Shown: positions 55,528 through 63,349 of the stretch, piece by piece
Numbering within the stretch: position 1 is the stretch's first letter
How the letters are laid out: every line of letters starts with the position of its first letter
DNA from: Streptomyces sp. CB02414
GTDB taxonomy: Bacteria; Actinomycetota; Actinomycetes; Streptomycetales; Streptomycetaceae
NCBI RefSeq assembly: GCF_001905385.1
Contig: NZ_LIPF01000004.1
Location: 496,001-560,000, forward strand
DNA length: 64,000 nt
Reading direction: 5' to 3'
Position numbers and translations under genes: made by a program
Notes under the pieces: model-generated
The model's database searches: none
The model's input: only the letters and a program-made list of their open reading frames with translations
Told to the model about the DNA's origin: nothing

Positions 55528-56496
55528 ATGAGTCCCGCCGCGCTGCGCCGGCCGGCCCTTCGGGTGCTGGAACTCGTCGGCGTGCTGTTCATCGCGAGCA
55601 TCGGGGTGTTCTCCCTGGTGGTCCTCATGCCCGGCGACCCGGCCGTCGACATCCTCGGCCCCGGCCGGGCACCCGCCGAGTACGCCGCGCTCCGCACGGA
55701 ACTCGGCCTCGACGAGCCGCTGGTCAGCCGCTACTTCGACTGGCTGGGCGGCGTCCTCACCGGCGACCTGGGCCGGTCCGTCGTCCCGCCGCAGAGCGAC
55801 GTCACCGACCGGGTGCTGTCCGCCCTGCCGGTCAGCCTCGAGATCGCGGCCCTCGGCCTGCTCATCGCCCTGCTGATCGCGGTGCCGCTGGCCATGTGGT
55901 CGGCGTACCGCGAAGGCTCGGTGGCCGACCGGATCATCGGCGCCGGTACCTTCGGGGTGCTGTCCGTGCCCAGCTTCCTCGCCGGGCTGCTGCTGATCCT
56001 CGTCCTGGTCAACTCGGCCGGCTGGTTCCCCCGCTCCGAGTGGGTGCGGATCGGCGACGGCGACCTGCCGGCCAACCTGCACCACGCCTTTCTGCCCGCC
56101 CTGACCGTCGCCCTCGCCGAACTCGCCATGTTCACCCGGGTCCTGCGCGGCGACCTCATCGTCACCCTCCGCGAGGACTACATCCTCGCCGCCCGCGCCA
56201 AGGGCATGAACCCGCTGCGCATCCTGTTCACCGACGCCCTGCGCCCCTCCTCGTTCTCCCTGGTCACCCTGCTCGGCCTGAGCCTCGGCCGGCTGATCGG
56301 CTCCACCGTCGTCGTCGAGTACCTCTTCTCGCTGCCCGGCATGGGGACCCTCATCGTCAACGCCGCCGGCCAGGGCGACTACCCGATGGTCCAGGGCGCC
56401 GTGCTCACCATCGCCGTGATCTACGTGGTGATCAACGCCGGCATCGACCTCTCCTACGGCTACCTCGACCCGAGGACGCGACGTGTCCATATCTGA
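55528..56496 (+). CDS. ABC transporter permease (DppB type)
   Basis: 322 residues with about six membrane segments (first VLELVGVLFIASIGVFSLVVLM), the DppB-type GDPAVDILGPGRAPAEYAALRTELGLDEPLVSRY periplasmic loop and the EAA-like motif LREDYILAARAKGMNPLRILFTDALRPS that contacts the ATPases. GGAGGAG before ATG. Overlaps the next permease by 14 bp. Confidence 0.9.
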   Translation: MSPAALRRPALRVLELVGVLFIASIGVFSLVVLMPGDPAVDILGPGRAPAEYAALRTELGLDEPLVSRYFDWLGGVLTGDLGRSVVPPQSDVTDRVLSALPVSLEIAALGLLIALLIAVPLAMWSAYREGSVADRIIGAGTFGVLSVPSFLAGLLLILVLVNSAGWFPRSEWVRIGDGDLPANLHHAFLPALTVALAELAMFTRVLRGDLIVTLREDYILAARAKGMNPLRILFTDALRPSSFSLVTLLGLSLGRLIGSTVVVEYLFSLPGMGTLIVNAAGQGDYPMVQGAVLTIAVIYVVINAGIDLSYGYLDPRTRRVHI

Positions 56497-57523
56497 CATC
56501 GCCCCGCGCACGCGGACCGCCTTCCCGCCGCCCCTGCTCGTCGGCGCCGGCCTCACCGTCGTCGGCCTGGTCCTGCTGGTGTTCGGCGCGACCACACCCC
56601 AACTCGTCACGCCCGCCAAGGCCGCCGTCGCCCTCCTCGGCCTCGGCCTGCTGTTCGCCGGCGCCTCCCGGCTCGGCAAACTCTGGGCGGGCCCCGGCTT
56701 CGACGTCGTGTTCTGGTTCGGCGCCGGCTGGCTGCTGCTGCTCGGCCTCGCGATCCTGTGCGCGCCGTGGCTGCCGCTCGCCGAGGACCGCGACGTCGCG
56801 AGCACGGTCGCCGAACCCGTCTTCGCCACCCCCACGTTCACCGGCGCGCACCCGCTCGGCACCAACGCCTTCGGCCTCGACCTGCTCGCCAGGTCCCTCT
56901 ACGGCGCCCGCTCCTCGCTGCTGATCTCCCTGTCCGCGGTCGCCCTCGGCACCGTGGTCGGCGGCGCGATCGGCATGGTCGCCGGCTACTTCCAGAAGTC
57001 CGTCGACCGGGCCGTGGGCATCGCGACCAACTCCCTGCTCGCCGTGCCCCCGCTGATCCTGCTCATCGCCCTCGCCACCGTCCTGGAGCCGCACCTGCGC
57101 AACGTCGCCTTCTCCCTGGCCCTGCTCACCGTCCCCGGCATGGTGCGCCTGGCCCGCGCCACCACCATGGCCTACGCCAACCGGGAGTTCGTCGTCGCCG
57201 CCCGCGCCATGGGCGCCACCCGCTCCCGCATCCTGCTGCGCGAGCTGCTGCCCAACGTGCTGCTGCCGGTGCTGTCCCTCGCCGTCGTGATGATCTCCGT
57301 GCTGATCGTCGCCGAGGCCTCCCTCAGCTTCCTCGGTCTCGGCATCCAGCCGCCGGAACCCACCTGGGGAAACATGATCGCCGAGGGGGAGGGCCAGGTC
57401 TTCGAGGAGCACCCGCACATCGTCCTCGTGCCCGGCGCCTTCCTCTTCCTCACCGTGTTCGCCTTCAACATCGTCGGCGAGAAGGCTCGCGGACGCTGGG
57501 ACTCCCGGAGCGTGAAACTGTGA
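56483..57523 (+). CDS. ABC transporter permease (DppC type)
   Basis: 346 residues starting at GTG 56483. An unusual N-terminal part has three membrane segments (LLVGAGLTVVGLVLLVFGA and two more) before the standard DppC core: HPLGTNAFGLDLLARSLYGARSSLLISL, the EAA loop NREFVVAARAMGATRSRILLRELLPN and SLSFLGLGIQPPEPTWGNMI. Typical DppC proteins have a single segment before that core, so the extra pair is a distinctive trait. Confidence 0.88.
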   Translation: MSISDIAPRTRTAFPPPLLVGAGLTVVGLVLLVFGATTPQLVTPAKAAVALLGLGLLFAGASRLGKLWAGPGFDVVFWFGAGWLLLLGLAILCAPWLPLAEDRDVASTVAEPVFATPTFTGAHPLGTNAFGLDLLARSLYGARSSLLISLSAVALGTVVGGAIGMVAGYFQKSVDRAVGIATNSLLAVPPLILLIALATVLEPHLRNVAFSLALLTVPGMVRLARATTMAYANREFVVAARAMGATRSRILLRELLPNVLLPVLSLAVVMISVLIVAEASLSFLGLGIQPPEPTWGNMIAEGEGQVFEEHPHIVLVPGAFLFLTVFAFNIVGEKARGRWDSRSVKL

Positions 57524-58530
57524 CCCCGCCCGCGCTGCTCACCGCCACCGACGTACACACCGCCTTCCACACCCCCCGCGGACCCGTGCGGGCCGTCGAC
57601 GGCGTGTCCCTCACCCTCGCCGAGGGCGAGACCCTCGGCATCGTCGGCGAGTCCGGCTCGGGCAAGTCCGTGCTCGGCCGCACCCTCATGGGGCTGATCA
57701 CCGACGGCCCCGGCACCAGCGTGTCCGGCACGGTCCTCATCGGCGGCAAGGACGTCCACGCCCTGAGCCCCGCCGGGCGGCGCGCCCTGTGGGGGACCGA
57801 CGTCGCCATGGTCTTCCAGGACCCGATGACCTCCCTCAACCCCGTCAAGAAGGTCGGCACCCACCTGACCGAGAGCCTCCGCCTGCACCTCGGTCTCAGC
57901 CGCGCCGACGCGGGCGAGCGGGCCGCCGACCTGCTCCGCCAGGTCGGCATCCCCGAACCGTCCCGACGGGCCGGGCAGTACCCGCACGAACTGTCCGGCG
58001 GCATGCGCCAGCGCGTCGTCATCGCCATGGCCCTCGCCTGCGGCCCCCGGCTCCTCATCGCCGACGAGCCGACCACCGCGCTCGACGTCACCGTGCAGAA
58101 GCAGATCCTGGACCTGCTGCGCTCCCTCACCGAGGAACTGCGCATGGCCACCGTCCTCATCAGCCACGACCTCGCCACCGTCGCCGGCCGCACCGACCGT
58201 GTCGCGGTGATGTACGCGGGCCGCCTCGTCGAGTACGCGGACACGGCCGCCGTCTTCGACCGCCCCCGGCACCCCTACAGCCGGGCGCTCATCGCCTCGA
58301 TCCCGCGCCTCGATCTGCCCCCGCACACCCTGCTGCCCACCATCGAGGGCCGCCCGCCCAACCTGCTGCACCCGCCCGCCGGATGCCGCTTCGCCCCGCG
58401 CTGCGACACCGCCACCGACCGCTGTGCCACCGAGGCCCCGCCGCTCACCGGATACGCCGTTGACCGCGACAGTGGGGGAGTCGTCGCCTGCCACCACCCC
58501 TTGGACGCCACCGAGGAGGCGACCGTATGA
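57520..58530 (+). CDS. ABC transporter ATPase (DppD type)
   Basis: 336 residues: Walker A GESGSGKSVLGRT, Q-loop VFQDPMTSLNP, signature LSGGMRQRVVIAMAL, Walker B LLIADEPTTALDVT and H-loop ISHDL, then the C-terminal oligopeptide-transporter domain with CRFAPRCDTATDRC. GTG 57520 overlaps the permease stop by 4 bp. Confidence 0.92.
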   Translation: MTPPALLTATDVHTAFHTPRGPVRAVDGVSLTLAEGETLGIVGESGSGKSVLGRTLMGLITDGPGTSVSGTVLIGGKDVHALSPAGRRALWGTDVAMVFQDPMTSLNPVKKVGTHLTESLRLHLGLSRADAGERAADLLRQVGIPEPSRRAGQYPHELSGGMRQRVVIAMALACGPRLLIADEPTTALDVTVQKQILDLLRSLTEELRMATVLISHDLATVAGRTDRVAVMYAGRLVEYADTAAVFDRPRHPYSRALIASIPRLDLPPHTLLPTIEGRPPNLLHPPAGCRFAPRCDTATDRCATEAPPLTGYAVDRDSGGVVACHHPLDATEEATV

Positions 58531-59525
58531 CCACCGTCCAGGACGCCGCCGCCCTGACGGCGCGGGACCTCGTCGTGGAGTTCCCGGCCGGCCGCGGGCA
58601 GAAGGTGCACGCCGTCTCCGGCGTCTCCCTCCAGGTCGCGGCGGGCGAAACCCTCGGCATCCTCGGCGAGTCCGGCTGCGGCAAGTCCACCGTCGGCCGC
58701 TCCCTGATCCAGCTGCCGCCGCCCGACTCCGGCACCGTGAGCCTCGGCGACGTCACCCTCACCGGGCTCGCCCCGCGCGAACTGCGCCGCGCCCGCGCCC
58801 GGATGCAGATCATCATGCAGGACCCGGTCTCCGCTCTGAACCCCCGCCGCAGGGTGAAGGACCTGGTGTGGGAGGGCCCGTCGATCTGGGGCGACGGCGG
58901 CGACACGCGCGACAAGGACACCCGCGTCGACGCCGCCCTGCGCGACGTCGGCCTCGACCCCGCGACCGTACGGGACCGCAGACCGCACGAACTCTCCGGC
59001 GGACAGTGCCAGCGGGTCTGCGTCGCCCGCGCCCTCATGCTCGACCCCGAGGTGCTGATCTGCGACGAACCCGTCTCCAGCCTGGACGTGTCGGTCCAGG
59101 CGCAGATCCTCAACCTGCTGGAGACGACGGCCCGTCGGCGCTCGCTGAGCATGGTCTTCATCGCGCACGACGTGTCCGTGGTGAAGAACATCAGCGACCG
59201 CGTGATGGTGATGTACCTCGGGAAGGTCTGCGAGGTACTGCCCTCCGACGACATGCAGCACGAGGCCGCCCACCCTTACACGCGGCTGCTGCTCGCCTCC
59301 CTCCCCGAGGCACAGCTCGGCCCCGCCACACCCGAAGCCGCCGCCGGCGACACCCCGGCGGCCGAACTGCCCTCACCCCTGAACCCGCCGTCGGGCTGCC
59401 GCTTCCGCACCCGATGTCCGCTGGCCACCGAACGGTGCGCCGCCGAGGAGCCCGCCCAGCGGGAGATCCGCCCCGGCCACCGGATCGCCTGCCACCACGC
59501 CGAACCGAGGAGGAACACCCCGTGA
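58527..59525 (+). CDS. ABC transporter ATPase (DppF type)
   Basis: 332 residues: Walker A GESGCGKSTVGRS, Q-loop IMQDPVSALNPRR, signature LSGGQCQRVCVARAL, Walker B LICDEPVSSLDVS, H-loop IAHDV and C-terminal CRFRTRCPLATERC. It overlaps genes on both sides by 4 bp, so ATPase and the following Old Yellow Enzyme are translated together. Confidence 0.92.
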   Translation: MTTVQDAAALTARDLVVEFPAGRGQKVHAVSGVSLQVAAGETLGILGESGCGKSTVGRSLIQLPPPDSGTVSLGDVTLTGLAPRELRRARARMQIIMQDPVSALNPRRRVKDLVWEGPSIWGDGGDTRDKDTRVDAALRDVGLDPATVRDRRPHELSGGQCQRVCVARALMLDPEVLICDEPVSSLDVSVQAQILNLLETTARRRSLSMVFIAHDVSVVKNISDRVMVMYLGKVCEVLPSDDMQHEAAHPYTRLLLASLPEAQLGPATPEAAAGDTPAAELPSPLNPPSGCRFRTRCPLATERCAAEEPAQREIRPGHRIACHHAEPRRNTP

Positions 59526-60793
59526 CCACCAGCGAGACCCCCGCCGCCGCGCAGAGCCCCGCCACCCCTCAGACCCCGGCCGCCCCCGACGTGCTGGCCC
59601 CCGCCAAGCTGGGCCCCGTCGAACTGCGCAACCGCGTCATCAAGGCCGCCACCTACGAGGGCCTCAGCCACAAGTCCCTGGTCACCAAGGACCTCGTCGA
59701 CTTCCACGTCGCCTACGCGCGAGGCGGCGTCGGCATGACCACCGTCGCCTACTGCGCCGTCGCCAAGGAGGGCCGCACCGACCGCCACCAGATCCACTGG
59801 ACCGGCGAGGCGATGCCCGGCCTGCGGGCCCTCACCGACGCCGTGCACGCCGAGGGCGCCGCGGTCTCGGCCCAGATCGGCCACGGCGGCCCCGTCGCCA
59901 ACCCCAAGGGCAACGGCGCACCCGCCCTCTCCCCGTCCCGGCACTTCCACGCCACCACCCTGTCCTTCGCCCAGGAGGCGACCCTCGCCGACATCGACCG
60001 CATCACCGAGGCCCACGCCCAGGCCACCCGCCGCGCGATCGAGGCCGGCTTCGACGCCGTCGAGGTCCACCTCGGTCACAACTACCTGGCCAGCTCCTTC
60101 CTCAGCCCCCGCGTCAACCACCGCACCGACGCCTACGGCGGCAGCCTGGCCAACCGCGCCCGGTTCGCCCGCGAGATCATGCGGGCCGTCCGCGACGCGG
60201 CCGGCGGGCGCATCGCCGTCATCGCGAAGATGAACATGGACGACGGCGTCCCCGGCGGCTTCTGGCTCGACGAGGCCATCCCGGTGGCCCAGTGGCTCGA
60301 ACAGGACGGCACCGTCGACGCCCTGGAGATGACCGCGGGCAGCTCCCTGCTCAACCCCATGTACCTCTTCAAGGGCGACGCACCGCTCAAGGAGTTCGCC
60401 GCGATCATGCCGCAGCCGATCAAGCTCGGCGTCCAGACGGTCGGCAAGCGGTTCCTGCGCAGCTACCCCTACCGGGACGCCTACCTCCTGGAGGACGCCC
60501 GGCAGATCCGCGCCGCCGTGAAGCTGCCGATGATCCTGCTCGGCGGCATCACCGACAAACCCGTGATGGACCTCGCCATGCGCGAGGGCTTCGAGTTCGT
60601 CGCCATGGCCCGGGCCCTGCTGCGCGAGCCCGACCTGGTCAACCGCCTGCGGGAGGACGCCGCCACGCCGTCCCTGTGCATCCACTGCAACAAGTGCATG
60701 CCGACCAACTTCACCGGCACCCGCTGCGTCCTGGTCGACCGCGGCACCACCCGCCGCGAGACCTGGGGCAAGCCCGCCGGGTACGTGGCATGA
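59522..60793 (+). CDS. NADH:flavin oxidoreductase, Old Yellow Enzyme family
   Basis: 423 residues. The FMN barrel shows LAPAKLGPVELRNRVIKAATYEGLS, AQIGHGGPVANP, GFDAVEVHLGHNYLASSFLSPRVNHRTDAYGGSLANRARF and MILLGGITDKPVMDLAMREGFEFVAMARALLREPDL. A C-terminal Cys cluster CIHCNKCMPTNFTGTRC could bind a 4Fe-4S centre, as in 2,4-dienoyl-CoA reductase and the larger BaiCD/BaiH bile-acid enzymes, but the dinucleotide-binding extension of those is absent. It may reduce or isomerise an enone of the imported compound. It is coupled to the ABC ATPase by a 4-bp overlap, which is uncommon for OYEs. Confidence 0.82.
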   Translation: MTTSETPAAAQSPATPQTPAAPDVLAPAKLGPVELRNRVIKAATYEGLSHKSLVTKDLVDFHVAYARGGVGMTTVAYCAVAKEGRTDRHQIHWTGEAMPGLRALTDAVHAEGAAVSAQIGHGGPVANPKGNGAPALSPSRHFHATTLSFAQEATLADIDRITEAHAQATRRAIEAGFDAVEVHLGHNYLASSFLSPRVNHRTDAYGGSLANRARFAREIMRAVRDAAGGRIAVIAKMNMDDGVPGGFWLDEAIPVAQWLEQDGTVDALEMTAGSSLLNPMYLFKGDAPLKEFAAIMPQPIKLGVQTVGKRFLRSYPYRDAYLLEDARQIRAAVKLPMILLGGITDKPVMDLAMREGFEFVAMARALLREPDLVNRLREDAATPSLCIHCNKCMPTNFTGTRCVLVDRGTTRRETWGKPAGYVA

Positions 60794-60828
60794 GGGGCCC
60801 CGACGTACGTGGCGTGAAGGGCCCCGAC
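60781..60828 (+). repeat. Tandem duplication of 24 bp at the OYE/amidase junction
   Basis: Two adjacent 24-bp units beginning GTACGTGGC differ at two positions. The first spans the OYE stop and the amidase ATG; the second recreates the same junction with GTG in place of ATG. Confidence 0.85.
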
Positions 60829-62229
60829 GCGGTCGCCACGGCCGCCGCCGTCCGGAACGGTGAGAGCGACGCCCGCACCGTCACCGAGCAGGCCGTCGCC
60901 CGCATCGAGAAGCTGAACCCCGCACTCAACGCGGTGATCCACACCCGGTTCGACGCCGCCCTCGCCGACGTGGCCGCCGGCCTGCCCGACGGCCCGCTGC
61001 ACGGCGTGCCCATGCTGGTCAAGGACCTCGGCACCGAGGTCGAGGGCCTGCCCGCGACCGGCGGCAGCCGCCTCTTCGCAGCCACCACGGCCCGCCGCGA
61101 CAGCGAACTGGTCGCCCGCTACCGCCGCGCCGGCGCCGTCGTCCTCGGCACCACCAACACACCCGAGCTGGGCCTCAACGCCTCCACCGAACCGGCCCTC
61201 TTCGGACCGACCCGCAATCCCTGGAGCGCCGCGCACTCACCGGGCGGCTCCAGCGGCGGCTCGGCGGCGGCGGTGGCGGCCGGCCTGGTCCCGGTCGCGC
61301 ACGCCAGCGACGGCGGCGGCTCCATCCGCATACCGGCGGCGGCCTGCGGGCTCTTCGGCCTCAAGCCCAGCCGTGGCCGCGTCTCACCGGCACCCCGGCC
61401 CACCACCCTGTCCGGCCTGGTCTCCGGACACCACGCCGTCACCACCACCGTCCGCGACAGCGCGCTGCTCCTCGACGTCGCCGCCGGACCGCTGCCCGGC
61501 GACGCGTACGCCGCGCCCCAGCCGGAAGCACCCTTCGCCGACCTCGCCCGCCGCGACCCGGGCCGGCTGCGGATCGGCCTGCTCACCTGCCTCCCGGACG
61601 GCCCCGACGTGCACCCGGACTGCGCCGGAGCCGCACGCGCCGCCGCCCTGCTGTGCGAACGCCTCGGCCACGAGGTCGTCGAGACCACCGCCCGCTACCG
61701 GCCCGCCGACGTCGGCCGCACCTCGGGCGTACTGATGGGCGCCGACCTCGTCGCACAGATCGACGCCCGCCTCGCCACCCTCGGCAGACCCCTGGCCGAC
61801 GACGACCTGGAGCCCTTCACCCGCCTCCTCCACGAGACCTACCGGGCACTGCCCGCCGCCGACGTCAGCCGCGCGCTGCGCCGGGCCCAGGAGATCGGCT
61901 GGGAGGTCGGCACCGCGTTCCGCGAGGTCGACGTACTGCTCAGCCCGACGCTCGCACAGCCGACACCCCCGCTCGGCACCCTGGACACGTCCGACCCGGA
62001 GTCGATCTACCGGCACGCCTCCGTGTACTCCGCCTTCACCAGCGTCCACAACGTCACCGGGATGCCGGCGATGTCCGTCCCCTTCGGCCACGACACCCAG
62101 GGCCTGCCGCTCGGCGTCCAGTTCGCCGCGCCCCTCGGCGGGGAGGGAGTGCTGCTCGCCCTCGCGGCGCAGCTGGAGGAGGCGGCGCCCTGGGAACTCC
62201 CGCCCCCCACCCGCGACCAGTGGCCGTAG
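60790..62229 (+). CDS. Amidase signature family enzyme
   Basis: 479 residues with the Ser-cisSer-Lys triad region: Lys in GVPMLVKDLGTEVEGLPATGGSRLF, then HSPGGSSGGSAAAVAAGLVPVAHASDGGGSIRIPAAACGLFGLKPSRGRVS. ATG 60790 overlaps the OYE stop, but the duplicated GTG at 60814 could also serve and would remove 8 residues that look like duplication product. It hydrolyses an amide, for instance a conjugated acid, in the cytoplasm after import. The substrate is not readable. Confidence 0.88.
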   Translation: MRGPDVRGVKGPDAVATAAAVRNGESDARTVTEQAVARIEKLNPALNAVIHTRFDAALADVAAGLPDGPLHGVPMLVKDLGTEVEGLPATGGSRLFAATTARRDSELVARYRRAGAVVLGTTNTPELGLNASTEPALFGPTRNPWSAAHSPGGSSGGSAAAVAAGLVPVAHASDGGGSIRIPAAACGLFGLKPSRGRVSPAPRPTTLSGLVSGHHAVTTTVRDSALLLDVAAGPLPGDAYAAPQPEAPFADLARRDPGRLRIGLLTCLPDGPDVHPDCAGAARAAALLCERLGHEVVETTARYRPADVGRTSGVLMGADLVAQIDARLATLGRPLADDDLEPFTRLLHETYRALPAADVSRALRRAQEIGWEVGTAFREVDVLLSPTLAQPTPPLGTLDTSDPESIYRHASVYSAFTSVHNVTGMPAMSVPFGHDTQGLPLGVQFAAPLGGEGVLLALAAQLEEAAPWELPPPTRDQWP

Positions 62230-62288
62230 GCTGATCGGCGAAGATGGCTGGGTCAGCCACAACTGCCGGTGAGGGGTGTCCGTTCCAC

Positions 62289-63329
62289 ATGGCTCCGTCC
62301 GCCTCGGTTCCGAGGCCGCCCACGATCACGGACGTCGCACGCGTCGCAGGGGTCTCCCGTACGACCGTGTCGCACGCCCTCAACGGGCTGGGCAAGGTCG
62401 ACCCCCGCACGCGCGAGCGCATCCGGCAGGTCGCGACGGAGCTCGGTTACCGGCCCAATCTGCGGGCGCAGCGGCTGCGGCGCGGGCAGGCGAAGGCCAT
62501 CGCGCTCGCCTCCTCGATGCCGTTCGCCGTGGCGGGCGGGCCGTCCCGGCTCGGGTTCTACATGGAGGTCGCCGCCGCCGCCGCGGAGAGCGCCCTGCTC
62601 CACGACTACGCACTCGTGCTCGTGCCGCCCGTGCAGTCGGGCTCGGCGCTGTACTCCGTCGACATCGACGGGGCCATCGTGGTCGAACCGGACGTCGAGG
62701 ACGCGGCCGCCGCCCAACTGCGCGAGCGCGGACTGCCGTACGTGGCGCTCGGCCGGCCCGTGTCGCCCGAGGAGGACGCCCCGTACGTCGACCTGCGCGG
62801 CCACCTGGTCGCGGACCTGCTCCTGGACCACCTGCGCGAGCAGGGCGCCGTCCGTCCGGCGCTGATCGTGGGCGCCGGCTCCCGGCACTCGTCCGTGGAG
62901 GCGGTCGCCGCCTACGAGGCGCACGCGAAGGAGCACGGCTGGCCGCCGGTCGTGACGAGGGTGCCGGAGTCGGGCGGTGAGCAGGCCGGGTACGAGTGCT
63001 GCGCCGCCCTGCTCGCCGAGCACCCCGGCACCGACGCCGTCTGCGCGCTGGTCGACGCCTTCGCGGTGGGCGCCGTCCGGGCGATCCGCGACAGCGGGCG
63101 TGCCGTACCGGACGATGTCATGGTCGTCACCCGCTACGACGGCCTGCGCGCCCGCACCTGCGAACCACCGCTCACGGCCGTCGACCTGCACCTGGACCGC
63201 GCGGCGTCGGACGCCGTGGAACTGCTGCTGGGACGGCTGCGCGGGGACACCGCCGCACCCTCGGTGGCGGTGTCACCCGAGCCACGGGTGATCGCCCGCG
63301 CGTCGTCGCTGCGTACCGCCCGGGCCTGA
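62289..63329 (+). CDS. LacI-family transcriptional regulator
   Basis: 346 residues: N-terminal HTH TITDVARVAGVSRTTVSHALNGLGKVDPRTRERIRQVATELGYRPNLRAQRLRRGQAKAIAL, then a periplasmic-binding-type ligand domain with GAIVVEPDVEDAAAAQL and DAVCALVDAFAVGAVRAIRDSGRAVPDDVMVVTRYDGL. ATG 62289 with GAGGGG about 10 bp upstream is preferred; ATG 62244 is possible. It follows the ABC-OYE-amidase genes and may control them, though their promoter carries the steroid-cluster palindrome and no obvious LacI operator. Confidence 0.85.
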   Translation: MAPSASVPRPPTITDVARVAGVSRTTVSHALNGLGKVDPRTRERIRQVATELGYRPNLRAQRLRRGQAKAIALASSMPFAVAGGPSRLGFYMEVAAAAAESALLHDYALVLVPPVQSGSALYSVDIDGAIVVEPDVEDAAAAQLRERGLPYVALGRPVSPEEDAPYVDLRGHLVADLLLDHLREQGAVRPALIVGAGSRHSSVEAVAAYEAHAKEHGWPPVVTRVPESGGEQAGYECCAALLAEHPGTDAVCALVDAFAVGAVRAIRDSGRAVPDDVMVVTRYDGLRARTCEPPLTAVDLHLDRAASDAVELLLGRLRGDTAAPSVAVSPEPRVIARASSLRTARA

Positions 63330-63342
63330 ACCCGGGCGGTAC
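63313..63342. terminator. Bidirectional hairpin between the lacI-type gene and TauE-type gene
   Basis: Perfect 12-bp stem GTACCGCCCGGG/CCCGGGCGGTAC with a 6-nt loop CCTGAA. The left arm lies inside the last codons of the regulator gene; the right arm is between the two convergent stops. Confidence 0.8.
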
Positions 63343-63349
63343 CGGCCCG

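Noticed and set aside
62255..62279. Possible further copy of the 17-bp palindrome before the lacI-type gene
   Set aside because: CTGCCGGTGAGGGGTGT keeps the left arm and centre only; the right arm and the -10 at 28-30 bp are missing.
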